Positions 1-7,400 of a stretch of 9,209 nt of DNA are shown in pieces. The notes beneath the pieces were generated by a model. The model did no database searches and was not told the DNA's origin. It saw only the letters and a program-made list of their open reading frames with translations. Both the position numbers and the translations under genes were made by a program. The stretch is from Opitutales bacterium (GTDB taxonomy: Bacteria; Verrucomicrobiota; Verrucomicrobiia; Opitutales; UBA2987): the NCBI GenBank assembly GCA_021772555.1, contig JAJFLT010000007.1, forward strand, positions 1-9,209. Direction: 5' to 3'. Position 1 is the first letter of the stretch. Each line of letters opens with the position of its first letter.

Positions 1-1053
1 AAATACGATAAAAAAGAGCGCTTCAGGTTTGGGCGCGTGTTAGGGCCAGCCTTTTTGGGCTTTATAGTTGTTTTCTCTATTTCTTGTTTCCAAGTCCAAA
101 AAGAAGAAGAAAAGCTGAAAAATGTTCAAAATATTAGGCTAACGACGAAAAAAAATGAAACGCCAATAGTTTCTACTAGAACACTGAGTAGGGCTCCTGC
201 ATTCAATAAATCTTGGATTGTACCGGATTTAGGCTTGGAAATGTCCTGGATCAAGCCGGGGAGTTTCATGATGGGCAGTGAGGTTAGAGAGGAGGGCCGG
301 TCAAAAGATGAGTTGCAGCATGAAGTTAGGCTGACAAAGGGGTATTGGCTGGGAAAGTATGAGGTTACGCAGGGAGAATTTCGACGGTTTGTAGAAGGCG
401 AGAATTATGAAACGGAAGCGGAGAAAGGTGATGGTGTTATCCAATGGACGGGAGCAACATGGGAAAAGAAGGCTGGGACGAGTTGGCGAAATTCATTGGC
501 TTTTGGCGAGAATTATCCGGTAGTGGGAGTGAGTTGGAATGATGCGTTGCGATTCTGTCGGTGGCTGACAAAACGAGAACAGGGTGCCGGCAGAATTCCG
601 GAGGGTTACGAATACAGTCTGCCGACGGAAGCGCAGTGGGAATATGCCTGCCGAGCGGGGACGACATGGCCCTACTATACCGGTGGCGTGGAGAGCGCTT
701 TAAGCCGGGCCGGATGGTGGCAAGATAACAGCGATAATAAGACTCATCCTGTGGGTCAGAAGCAGGCAAATCATAGAGGTTTATATGACATGCATGGCAA
801 TGTCTGGGAATGGTGTTATGATTGGAAAGAAGACTATACAAAGGGGACAGCTATCGACCCCGCTGGTCCCTCTACAGGCTCGGACCGCGTGCTTCGCGGC
901 GGCAGTTGGTACCACAATGCGCGGTACTGCCGTTCCGCCTTTCGCGCCGGGCACACGCAGTCCTACCGCCGCAGTGCTCTCGGCTTCCGCCTGGCCCTTA
1001 GGGTGCTCAATAGCGGAGCTGAATCAAAAAGACCTCCGTGTTCGATTTTCTGA
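1..1053 (+). CDS. Membrane-anchored FGE-sulfatase (SUMF1/C-type-lectin-like fold) protein, probable DGR target; 5' end outside the window
   Basis: The frame is open from base 1. The first possible internal start is GTG at 37, giving 338 aa. I favour a start upstream, because a basic stretch (KYDKKERFRFGR) precedes a hydrophobic segment ending in Cys (codon at 85), as in a signal or lipoprotein anchor, although the lipobox (FSISC) is poor. From about residue 68 of the GTG frame (MSWIKPGSFMMGS) to GFRLA (316-320) the protein shows the FGE-sulfatase fold: GYWLGKYEVTQGEF, YPVVGVSWNDALRFCRWL, SLPTEAQWEYACRAGTT, GLYDMHGNVWEWCYDW and RVLRGGSWYHNARYC. Human formylglycine-generating enzyme uses two cysteines in the GGS..C....C segment; only the second aligns here (C298), so catalysis is unlikely and a binding role more plausible. 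The final ~150 bases are much richer in GC than the rest of the gene. The ten residues after VLNSG are non-conserved. Confidence 0.85.
   Translation, partial: KYDKKERFRFGRVLGPAFLGFIVVFSISCFQVQKEEEKLKNVQNIRLTTKKNETPIVSTRTLSRAPAFNKSWIVPDLGLEMSWIKPGSFMMGSEVREEGRSKDELQHEVRLTKGYWLGKYEVTQGEFRRFVEGENYETEAEKGDGVIQWTGATWEKKAGTSWRNSLAFGENYPVVGVSWNDALRFCRWLTKREQGAGRIPEGYEYSLPTEAQWEYACRAGTTWPYYTGGVESALSRAGWWQDNSDNKTHPVGQKQANHRGLYDMHGNVWEWCYDWKEDYTKGTAIDPAGPSTGSDRVLRGGSWYHNARYCRSAFRAGHTQSYRRSALGFRLALRVLNSGAESKRPPCSIF
901..996 (+). other. Candidate DGR variable region (VR) at the 3' end of the FGE-like gene
   Basis: The segment encodes GGSWYHNARYCRSAF and continues to GFRLA. In known SUMF1-like DGR targets the variable residues sit between RGGSW and GFR(L)A and derive from AAY codons in the template repeat. 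Here the codons at those places are TAC, CAC, AAT (910-918), TAC (925), TTT (940), GCC (946), CAC (952), TCC and TAC (961-966), CGC (970) and GCT (976). All end in a pyrimidine and differ mostly at positions 1 and 2, as adenine-specific mutagenesis of AAC/AAT would give. The surrounding codons (GGC, CGC, TGC, GCC) are invariant-looking and GC-rich. No template repeat or reverse transcriptase is in the window, so this is an inference from one copy. Ordinary FGE-domain proteins share the same frame residues. Confidence 0.5.
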
Positions 1054-1302
1054 AATTGTGATCAATGTCAGGAGGAATCCAGTTGAGGGGAAAGCCGAGA
1101 AACTGTCATGGAAACCCGCATTTCCTCCTTTGTTTGCGGGTCATCTTGGATATCAGGAAAGGACTCATGTACACTCCTGTGGCCATCTTGGAAGAGATTC
1201 TCAATTTACCTTTGTGGACTTTTTTAAGGTTTCATCATCGTATGGCTCTATTGTTATGGAATCTCATGACCCGTGATCGCGATCCCACGAAAAGAACCGT
1301 AA
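1054..1302. other. Non-coding or decayed stretch between the FGE-like gene and the transposase remnant
   Basis: I find no recognisable protein, RNA or strong hairpin here. Frames are broken by stops or have no recognisable content. No A-rich copy of the 901-996 segment (which would be a DGR template repeat) is visible on either strand. Given the remnants that follow, this is probably mobile-element debris. Confidence 0.4.
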
Positions 1303-1809
1303 ATAACAGGGCGGCGGCAGGTAAAGAATCAGAAGAAACTGCGTCACATGCATTGGGACACGCAAAATATTTCGGCACTAGATTATGGTAATCTATCTCA
1401 CGGTTCCGCAAAATTTCTTCAGAATGAAGTAATAGCGTTTTTCAGAGACAATTTTGGCATAAATGTGCGCAATGTCCAAACAGACCGTGGTCGCGCTTTT
1501 TGGGGAAATTGCAAGAAACATGATTACCGATTATGCCTTAGAAATCATCGGATAGGTCATATTTTAGATACAACCCCGAAACCTCGATGGGCCAGTGTAT
1601 CCACTAAGGTGTTCAAAAACATCTTCATTCCATTTTATGAAGAGCTTACACGGAATTATGACCCAATTTCATCTATGGATATCCAGGAAAAACTCTCGAA
1701 ATGGATAGAAAATTACAACTGCTCGGGTGAGAATGGGCAGGGCGTGTTGTCGCCTTACGATCCCTTCTTAAAGGAATCGAATATTATTCCAAAGTGTTTG
1801 AAAATCTGA
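1303..1809 (+). pseudogene. Decayed DDE transposase (integrase-core, IS481-like) remnant
   Basis: The open frame runs from 1303, after a stop at 1300, to the stop at 1807-1809. The first ATG is at 1348, giving 153 aa. The reading RHMHWDTQNI near 1342-1370 resembles the start of an rve/DDE core (a hydrophobic-hIDTK motif with the first Asp). A linker of roughly 25 residues seems missing, and the core resumes at SAKFLQNEVIAFFRDNFGI and VQTDRGRAFWG, which holds the second Asp (family form QTDNGSEF). The usual NGxVER motif with the catalytic Glu is replaced by a stretch around RWASVSTKVF, so the Glu is lost. The C-terminal KWIENYN and LSPYDPFL still match the family's WLxxYN...TPYD ending. I infer an inactive, internally deleted transposase. 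The assignment to IS481 rather than another rve family is uncertain. Confidence 0.6.
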
Positions 1810-1817
1810 TACCCTAA

Positions 1818-2328
1818 TCACAGGTTACGAGCAGTAACAATTGGCATTTGGATGACAGCATGTCGAAGAGGATCGAGTTCAAAATGCGTGTAATCCTTGT
1901 TCATCTCTGCACTGGCATGGCCCATCAACTGCTGCCGGATTTCTTCGGAAACGCCCTTATTGGCCAATAGGCTATTGAAGGAATGGCGCAAAGAATGGAA
2001 GGACCTCTTGGAGAACTGCCGCCCTCTTCCTGACTTTTTTGCACCCAAGCGTTTGTCAATCCTCGCCCAGCCATGACGTCCAAAAATTGCTGTGAAAGCT
2101 TTCCCCTCCATCCACTGGCGCAGGCGCGGCCATCTCGGGACTGATATAGGAATCTTGATCGAACGGTGCCGGGAGCGTGCCAAGATGAGTTAAGAGGTGG
2201 GGATGAATGGGCAAAGTTTGCTCCTTTTTATGCCAGCAGGTATTTTCCGACATATACTTGAGTATGCCTGGGCCAGGGTCGAGATTAGACCATTTCAGAG
2301 TGAGATCATCGCCAAGGAGGGGAATCAT
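1818..2328 (-). pseudogene. Broken tyrosine recombinase (phage-type integrase) catalytic domain, frameshifted
   Basis: Two overlapping minus-strand frames together make one XerC/D-like catalytic domain. The first (2328 down to ~2106) reads LGDDLTLKWSN, LPIHPHLLTHL and ends near ISPEMAAPAPVDGG. The second (~2106 down to 1818) reads KAFTAIFGRHGW, then SFHSLRHSFNSLL (HxxR box), QQLMGHAS (second His) and NKDYTHFE (nucleophile Tyr). Removing one base from the run of four G on the minus strand (CCCC at 2103-2106) joins them as VDGGKAFTAIF. The first catalytic Arg, expected in TGxRLGD, is absent: the sequence is MIPLLGDD, preceded directly by a TAA at 2329-2331. The N-terminal DNA-binding half is missing. 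The domain lies ~250 bp from the 3' end of tRNA-Cys on the same strand, as expected for an island integrase. Confidence 0.8.
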
Positions 2329-2579
2329 TTATAGGACTTTATTCCGAGGGATTCTGAGGTTCATACAACTTAATTCGAGAGCCATTTTTGACAGGGAATA
2401 TCCTACTCTGATTAATTCTTCCGATGTATCTAAATACTTGACTGATGAGAACATCCCCAAATTATGTGCACTTAGAGCACCAAATAAACCACAAAAACTT
2501 GTATCAGGTGTTGTAATTACCTTAGATAGTAGAAAACGTGAGTCTACTTAAATCATTTATAATTAACAAGATAAATAAA
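2329..2579. other. AT-rich spacer between integrase remnant and tRNA-Cys
   Basis: The missing integrase N-terminus cannot be found here in any minus-strand frame; all are full of stops. On the + strand one frame stays open from inside the integrase remnant to the stop at 2549-2551. Its ~70 codons after 2339 (FRGILRFIQLNSRAIFDR onward) look protein-like but match nothing I know. It may be the end of a deleted gene. No terminator hairpin is visible downstream of the tRNA. Confidence 0.35.
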
Positions 2580-2654
2580 TGGAGGCGCGGGTCGGAATCG
2601 AACCGACGTATAGAGGATTTGCAGTCCCCGGCCTTACCACTTGGCTACCGCGCC
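2580..2654 (-). tRNA. tRNA-Cys (anticodon GCA), CCA encoded
   Basis: The reverse complement folds as a cloverleaf. The acceptor stem GGCGCGG/CCGCGCC uses 2648-2654 with 2584-2590. The D-arm is GCC/GGC around AAGTGGTAA. The anticodon stem GGGGA/TCCTC carries the loop CTGCAAA, with anticodon GCA at 2620-2622. The T-arm is GTCGG/CCGAC with loop TTCGATT. The discriminator is U (2583), the cysteine identity base, and CCA is encoded (2580-2582). The 3' end faces the island-like DNA with the broken integrase, so this tRNA is the probable attachment site. Confidence 0.96.
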
Positions 2655-2831
2655 TTTTTAATAGGCTGAAAGTTCAATAAGCCCTATCTGAAAATAAGTT
2701 TCAAGTCGTTTTTCTTTTTTATTTGGTCGTGTTCGAACGGATAAACTTTCATTTCCCGATCGCTTTGGCTCCTTGGTGAAAAAATCGAGCTAGACTCTTC
2801 TCACCACCCTCTTGCATACTTGCGGCCATTT

Positions 2832-3611
2832 ATGCCTGCCACGATTTTTACCATTGCCAATCAAAAAGGCGGCGTCGGCAAGACGGCCACCGCTATCAAC
2901 CTGGGGGCCGCCCTTGCCCAAAAGGGCGTCCGCACTCTGTTGCTGGATATGGATCCGCAGGCCAATGCGACAAGCGGCCTGGGTCTGGAAAAATCGGCCG
3001 GAGGTAGTATCTATGGCCCGCTCCATGGCGATGGCGAGGCCGCTCAAAAGGTAGTTAAAACGGGTATTGAGAATTTTTCCATCATTCCCTCGGAGGTTGA
3101 CCTGGCGGCGGTGGAAATCGAGCTGGGGCAAAAACCTGACTATCTGATTCAGTTGCGTAAATGTCTGGAACCGCTGCGTAAATCGAAGGATTTCGGGGTC
3201 ATTTTAATAGACTGCCCTCCGGCTCTCGGTCTGCTTTCCATGAACAGCCTGGCGGCGGGTGACTACCTGCTTATCGCTTTGCAGTGCGAGTACCTGGCGA
3301 TGGAAGGTTTGGGTCAGATATTGTCCGTGGTGGAAAAGTTAAGAGAAGCCGGAGCCAATCCCGACCTGCAACTGGGGGGAATTCTCATGACTATGTTCGA
3401 CGTGCGGACCAATCTCAGCCGCCAGGTTGTGGACGAGGTTCGCGAGCATTTTGGAGATATCGTTTTCAGTTCCGTGATTCCAAGAACCATTCGACTGGGG
3501 GAAGCTCCCAGTTTCGGAAAAACAATTTTTCAATACGACGCCCTCAACCCGGCTGCCACCGCTTATAAAAACGTGGCCGCGGAAGTCCGGGAGCGTTTCG
3601 ATTTAAAATGA
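2832..3611 (+). CDS. parA: ParA/Soj-family chromosome-partitioning ATPase
   Basis: This 259 aa cytoplasmic P-loop ATPase belongs to the family that binds nucleoid DNA as an ATP dimer and, with ParB, segregates chromosome origins. It starts with the deviant Walker A box NQKGGVGKTA (signature Lys12, P-loop Lys17); the usual KTT is KTA here. Then come LLLDMDPQANATSGL (~37-50), the Walker B region ILIDCPPALGLLSMNSL with Asp127, CEYLAMEGLGQ, and the Soj-type segment ILMTMFDVRTNLSRQVVDEV followed by IPRTIRLGEAPSFGK. Length and motif order are those of chromosomal Soj. I chose ATG 2832 because the family begins only a few residues before the first strand; the frame could also start at TTG 2820. No Shine-Dalgarno is evident. 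No parB follows: the next gene is rnc after 134 bp, so a parB partner, if any, lies elsewhere. Confidence 0.93.
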   Translation: MPATIFTIANQKGGVGKTATAINLGAALAQKGVRTLLLDMDPQANATSGLGLEKSAGGSIYGPLHGDGEAAQKVVKTGIENFSIIPSEVDLAAVEIELGQKPDYLIQLRKCLEPLRKSKDFGVILIDCPPALGLLSMNSLAAGDYLLIALQCEYLAMEGLGQILSVVEKLREAGANPDLQLGGILMTMFDVRTNLSRQVVDEVREHFGDIVFSSVIPRTIRLGEAPSFGKTIFQYDALNPAATAYKNVAAEVRERFDLK

Positions 3612-3616
3612 GGTTC

Positions 3617-3717
3617 TTGAAGGTTTCAGGTGTCAGTTTTCAGGTGTCAGGACTGGACAATACATGGTGCGGAATGTGGAATGTAATGCGCTGAAACCTG
3701 ACATCCGAAACCTTCAA
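3617..3717. repeat. Imperfect palindromic repeat (~101 bp, REP/MITE-like) between parA and rnc
   Basis: The left arm (3617-3636) TTGAAGGTTTCAGGTGTCAG and the right arm (3698-3717) CTGACATCCGAAACCTTCAA are reverse complements at 18 of 20 positions. The left side also carries a direct repeat, TTTCAGGTGTCAG at 3624-3636 and again at 3638-3650. The right side begins with a related CTGAAACCTGACA at 3691-3703. The centre holds a short tandem GGAATGT GGAATGT (3671-3684). There is no coding frame and no U-run, so it is not a simple terminator. The layout suggests a dispersed intergenic repeat able to fold as a long hairpin. Confidence 0.75.
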
Positions 3718-3745
3718 TCCCCACCCAGACACCTCTCCAACACCC

Positions 3746-4447
3746 ATGCCTGACCTGGAACAACTGCAACAAACTATCGGTTATCATTTCCAAAATTTGG
3801 ACTTGCTCCGGCAAAGCCTGACTCATCCTTCATATATTCAGGTCAATCCACAGGCGGGTGAACACAACCAGAGACTGGAATTTCTGGGCGATGCCGTGCT
3901 TTCCCTGACACTGGCGGAAAAGCTCTACCATCTTCTTCCAGAGGAGCGAGAAGGTCCCCTCAGCCGCTGCCGGTCCAGTTTGGTCAAAGGTGAGAAATTA
4001 ACCGATCTGGCCCTGCATCTGGGTGTGGACAAACACCTGCGCATGAGCGAAGGCGAGGACCAAAACGGCGGACGGAAGCGCCCTTCCATCCTCGAAGATG
4101 CCCTCGAAGCTCTCGCCGGGGCCATTTTTCTGGACAGTGGTCTGAAAACCGCCAAGCAAGTGATACTGTCCTGGTACGGCGAAATCGAACCTCACCTGGA
4201 AAACCTGCTCAATACCTACAACCTCAAAGGGCAGTTGCAGGAGGCCGTGCAACCGGTTCTCGGCAACAATGCGCTGAAATACCGCGTGACCAAAGAAACC
4301 GGTCCCAGCCATAACAAATATTTCAAAGTGATCGTCCTCGTGGCAGGTGAAAAAATGGGGGAAGGCGAAGGGGCGTCAAAAAAAGAAGCTGAGGAAAAAG
4401 CCGCCGCAATCGCCTTGTGCAAGTGGAAACAATCTCCCTCACAATGA
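3746..4447 (+). CDS. rnc: Ribonuclease III
   Basis: This 233 aa endonuclease cleaves double-stranded RNA in rRNA maturation and mRNA turnover. Residues 1-150 form the RNase III domain with the signature NQRLEFLGDAVL (41-52). The catalytic carboxylates are visible as Glu45, Asp49, Asp118 and Glu121 (LEDALEALAGAIFLD), which coordinate Mg2+ and act in a dimer. Residues ~159-226 form the double-stranded-RNA-binding domain: NLKGQLQEAVQ, KYRVTKETGPSHNKYFKV, and GEGEGASKKEAEEKAAAIAL with the RNA-contacting SKKEAE helix. The length is normal for the family. The start is ATG 3746; no clear Shine-Dalgarno precedes it. The stop overlaps the mfd start as ATGA, so the two genes are very likely one transcript with coupled translation. 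Confidence 0.97.
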   Translation: MPDLEQLQQTIGYHFQNLDLLRQSLTHPSYIQVNPQAGEHNQRLEFLGDAVLSLTLAEKLYHLLPEEREGPLSRCRSSLVKGEKLTDLALHLGVDKHLRMSEGEDQNGGRKRPSILEDALEALAGAIFLDSGLKTAKQVILSWYGEIEPHLENLLNTYNLKGQLQEAVQPVLGNNALKYRVTKETGPSHNKYFKVIVLVAGEKMGEGEGASKKEAEEKAAAIALCKWKQSPSQ

Positions 4448-7400
4448 GGGCAAATTCCATCAAAAACTCCCTCCAGGCGGAGTTGATGACGGGGATTGTG
4501 GAAGCAGCGGTCCCAGCCATTTGCTCACTTTTAATACGGCAAAAACCCGCGCCGGTGACGTTAATATTGACCAAAGACCAGCGCCAATACGAACAATGGA
4601 GCGAAGATCTCGTTTTTTTTGATCAAATGTCCGTCAATCGACTAAACATTGAGACGCACCTTCTCCCAGAACTGACCGGCCGTTCCAGAGACGATCCCCA
4701 CTATTTCAACCAGGAGTGCGATCGGCTGGGCGCTCTGACGCGTCTGAACGATTACCGACTGTTAACGGAACCGGAACACCCTTTGGTCATTCTGGCCACG
4801 CCGCGCGGATTGTTCCAACCATTTCCCCACCGGAAAAACCTCGCGGCACTGGAAATACGCCTTCGGTCGGGAGAAAAATTTCCATTTGGGGAACTGGTCG
4901 AGAAACTGGAATCGAGCCTGCGCTACGACTGCGAGGCTCTCTGCGAAACCCCCGGGCAATATGCTGTGCGCGGTGGTTTGGTGGATATTTATCCCGTCAA
5001 TGCCGACCAACCCTACCGCATTGATTTTTTCGGCGATGAAATCGAGGAGATCCGCGCTTTCGATCCAACCACCCAGCTCTCTCGCGAGAGTTTTCCGGAA
5101 ATAGTGGTGGCGGCCTTGCCCAAAGGAGTTCAGCAGGAAAGGGAAAACCATTTATTTGACTATCTGGGAGATCGAATTCACTGGATTGTCTGGGAGCCAG
5201 CCATTCTGGCCGAAGCGTTCCCGGCCTATTTCCCCGATACAGAAGACTCGATGCCAACAATCTCGGGATTTCCTCAATTGCAGGACAGGCGCGAGGCGTT
5301 TCCGGACCATTGGACGGGCCTGGTGGAAATCGATGCGGCGAACCTGCTTTTCGGGGCCGATTGCCCGCGCAAAACCTGCTTGACGGAGCCTTTAAGCAGC
5401 TACCGGACTTTTATACCCGAGGCGGATTTCGGGCTGGGAAGAGTCGAGGCCGAAAAGGAAGCGCGTCTGCAATTTCTCAAAAATGCCCTCGATTGGCAAA
5501 AGGAAGGATTCAACATCCTCTACGCGGCGAAAAACCAGGGCCGGGAAAAGCGTGTAGAAACGATCCTTGAGTCAGACGAGGCATTGACAGGTCTGCAACC
5601 GCGATTTGTTCGGGGAGAAATAAGCGAAGGATTCCTTCTCTTCTTCCCGGAGGCCAACAACGCATTCGCGCCTCAAAGCGAAGATACGCCCGCAAGCAAA
5701 GGTATCGTTTTTTTAAGCGACACGGAAATATTCGGACGCTTTCGCAAACGCCCCGTAGGTTTGAGACGCAGACGCCTACCCCACCGCGCCCAGATCGATC
5801 AAATGCTGGATTTCTCCGATTTGGCGGAAGGTGATTTTCTGGTCCATTTGCAGCATGGTATTTGCCAGTATCGCGGACTCACGAGGTTGAATATACAGGA
5901 AAAGGACGAGGAATTGATCTCGCTTGAGTTTGAAGACAGCATCACCCTCCATGTGCCTTTGCACGAATCCCATCTGCTCACGCGATACGTCGGGTTGACC
6001 AAGGCGAGGCCGAGATTGGGGCGGCTGGGAGCCGGAGCCTGGGACAGAACCCGCCGGGCGGCGGAAAAAGCGACCCTCGATTACGCGGCCGAAATGCTCA
6101 ATTTGCATGCCCGGCGGGAAACCATGAAGGGGCACGCCTTTTCCTCCGACAGTCAATGGCAGCAAGAGTTTGAGGAGTCGTTTCCCTTCGAGGAAACTCC
6201 CGATCAGGCCAAAGCAATCGCCGATACCAAGGCAGACATGGAGCTGGAGCAGACCTCGGACCGGCTCATCTGCGGCGACGTCGGATTCGGCAAAACGGAG
6301 GTCGCATTGCGAGCGGCCTTTAAATCCGTCATGGACGGCAAACAGGTGGCCGTGCTGACCCCCACAACGGTTCTGGCCCAACAGCACTGGAACACCTTTC
6401 TGGAAAGGATGGCCGCCTACCCTGTCATCGTTGAAATGCTGAGCCGTTTTCGCACCAAAAAACCACAGGGCAAAATCCGCGATCCCCTGACAACGGGCAA
6501 AGTGGACATCCGCATCGGCACGCACCGTCTGTTGAGTGGAGACGTCCGATTCAAAGATTTGGGCATACTGATTGTCGATGAGGAGCATCGATTCGGCGTC
6601 AAACACAAGGAAAAGCTGAAACACCTGCGGGAAAATGTGGATGTTTTCTCCATGAGCGCCACTCCCATCCCGCGAACTTTGTACCTGGCCCTCATGGGAG
6701 CGAGAAAACTGAGCCTGATCGAGACTCCGCCCATGGACCGTTTGCCTATCCACACGATTGTAAAAAACTACGATCCCAAGCTGGTCAAAGAGGCTGTTGA
6801 ATATGAAGTGGCCCGCGGCGGACAGGTCTTTTATTTGCACAATCGGGTCCAATCCATCGATTCGGTGGCCCTTCGGCTGCAGAAAATGTTTCCCCAAATG
6901 AATATCGCGGTGGGCCATGGCCAGATGGCGGAAACCACCCTGGAAAAAATAATGACCCGGTTCGTGGCGGGCGAATTCGACATCCTCGTCTGCACGACCA
7001 TTATCGAGTCGGGACTGGATATACCCAACTGCAATACCATCATCATAGAGGGAGCGGACCGTTTTGGATTATCCCAGCTTTACCAGTTGAGGGGTCGCGT
7101 GGGCCGGAGCAAACGCCAGGCCTATGCCTACCTGCTCCTGCACCGGCATTCCCGCCTGGTCGATCAGGCCCGCAAGAGGCTCAGCGCCATGCGCCAGTAC
7201 AACCGGCTGGGGGCAGGTTTCAAGATCGCAATGCGGGACCTGGAGCTCCGTGGGGCGGGCAACCTCCTGGGCACCCGGCAAAGCGGACATATCGCCGGGG
7301 TCGGCTTCGAACTCTATTGCCAACTATTGAGACAGAGCATCGCTCGACTTAAGGGGAAAAAGGGCGCCGACAAAATCCGGGCAACCATCCGGCTCGATTT

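Noticed and set aside
785..1276. Second + frame overlapping the end of the FGE-like gene
   Set aside because: It reads the conserved FGE C-terminus out of frame and then low-quality sequence with no known motif.
1054..1320. DGR template repeat immediately downstream of the variable region
   Set aside because: No A-rich segment resembling 901-996 occurs here on either strand, and no reverse transcriptase frame exists in the window.
2676..2704. Possible tRNA-Cys promoter on the minus strand (TTGAAA, 17 bases, CTTATT)
   Set aside because: The -10 matches the consensus at only three of six positions; chance matches are expected in such AT-rich DNA.
3617..3717. CRISPR-like array from the repeated TTTCAGGTGTCAG
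   Set aside because: There are only two adjacent direct copies without spacer-sized gaps, and the rest is inverted, so it is a palindrome and not an array.
5776..6918. A 380-codon open frame on the minus strand inside mfd
   Set aside because: It lies fully antisense to strongly conserved helicase motifs of mfd and has no recognisable domain; GC-rich codon use explains it.
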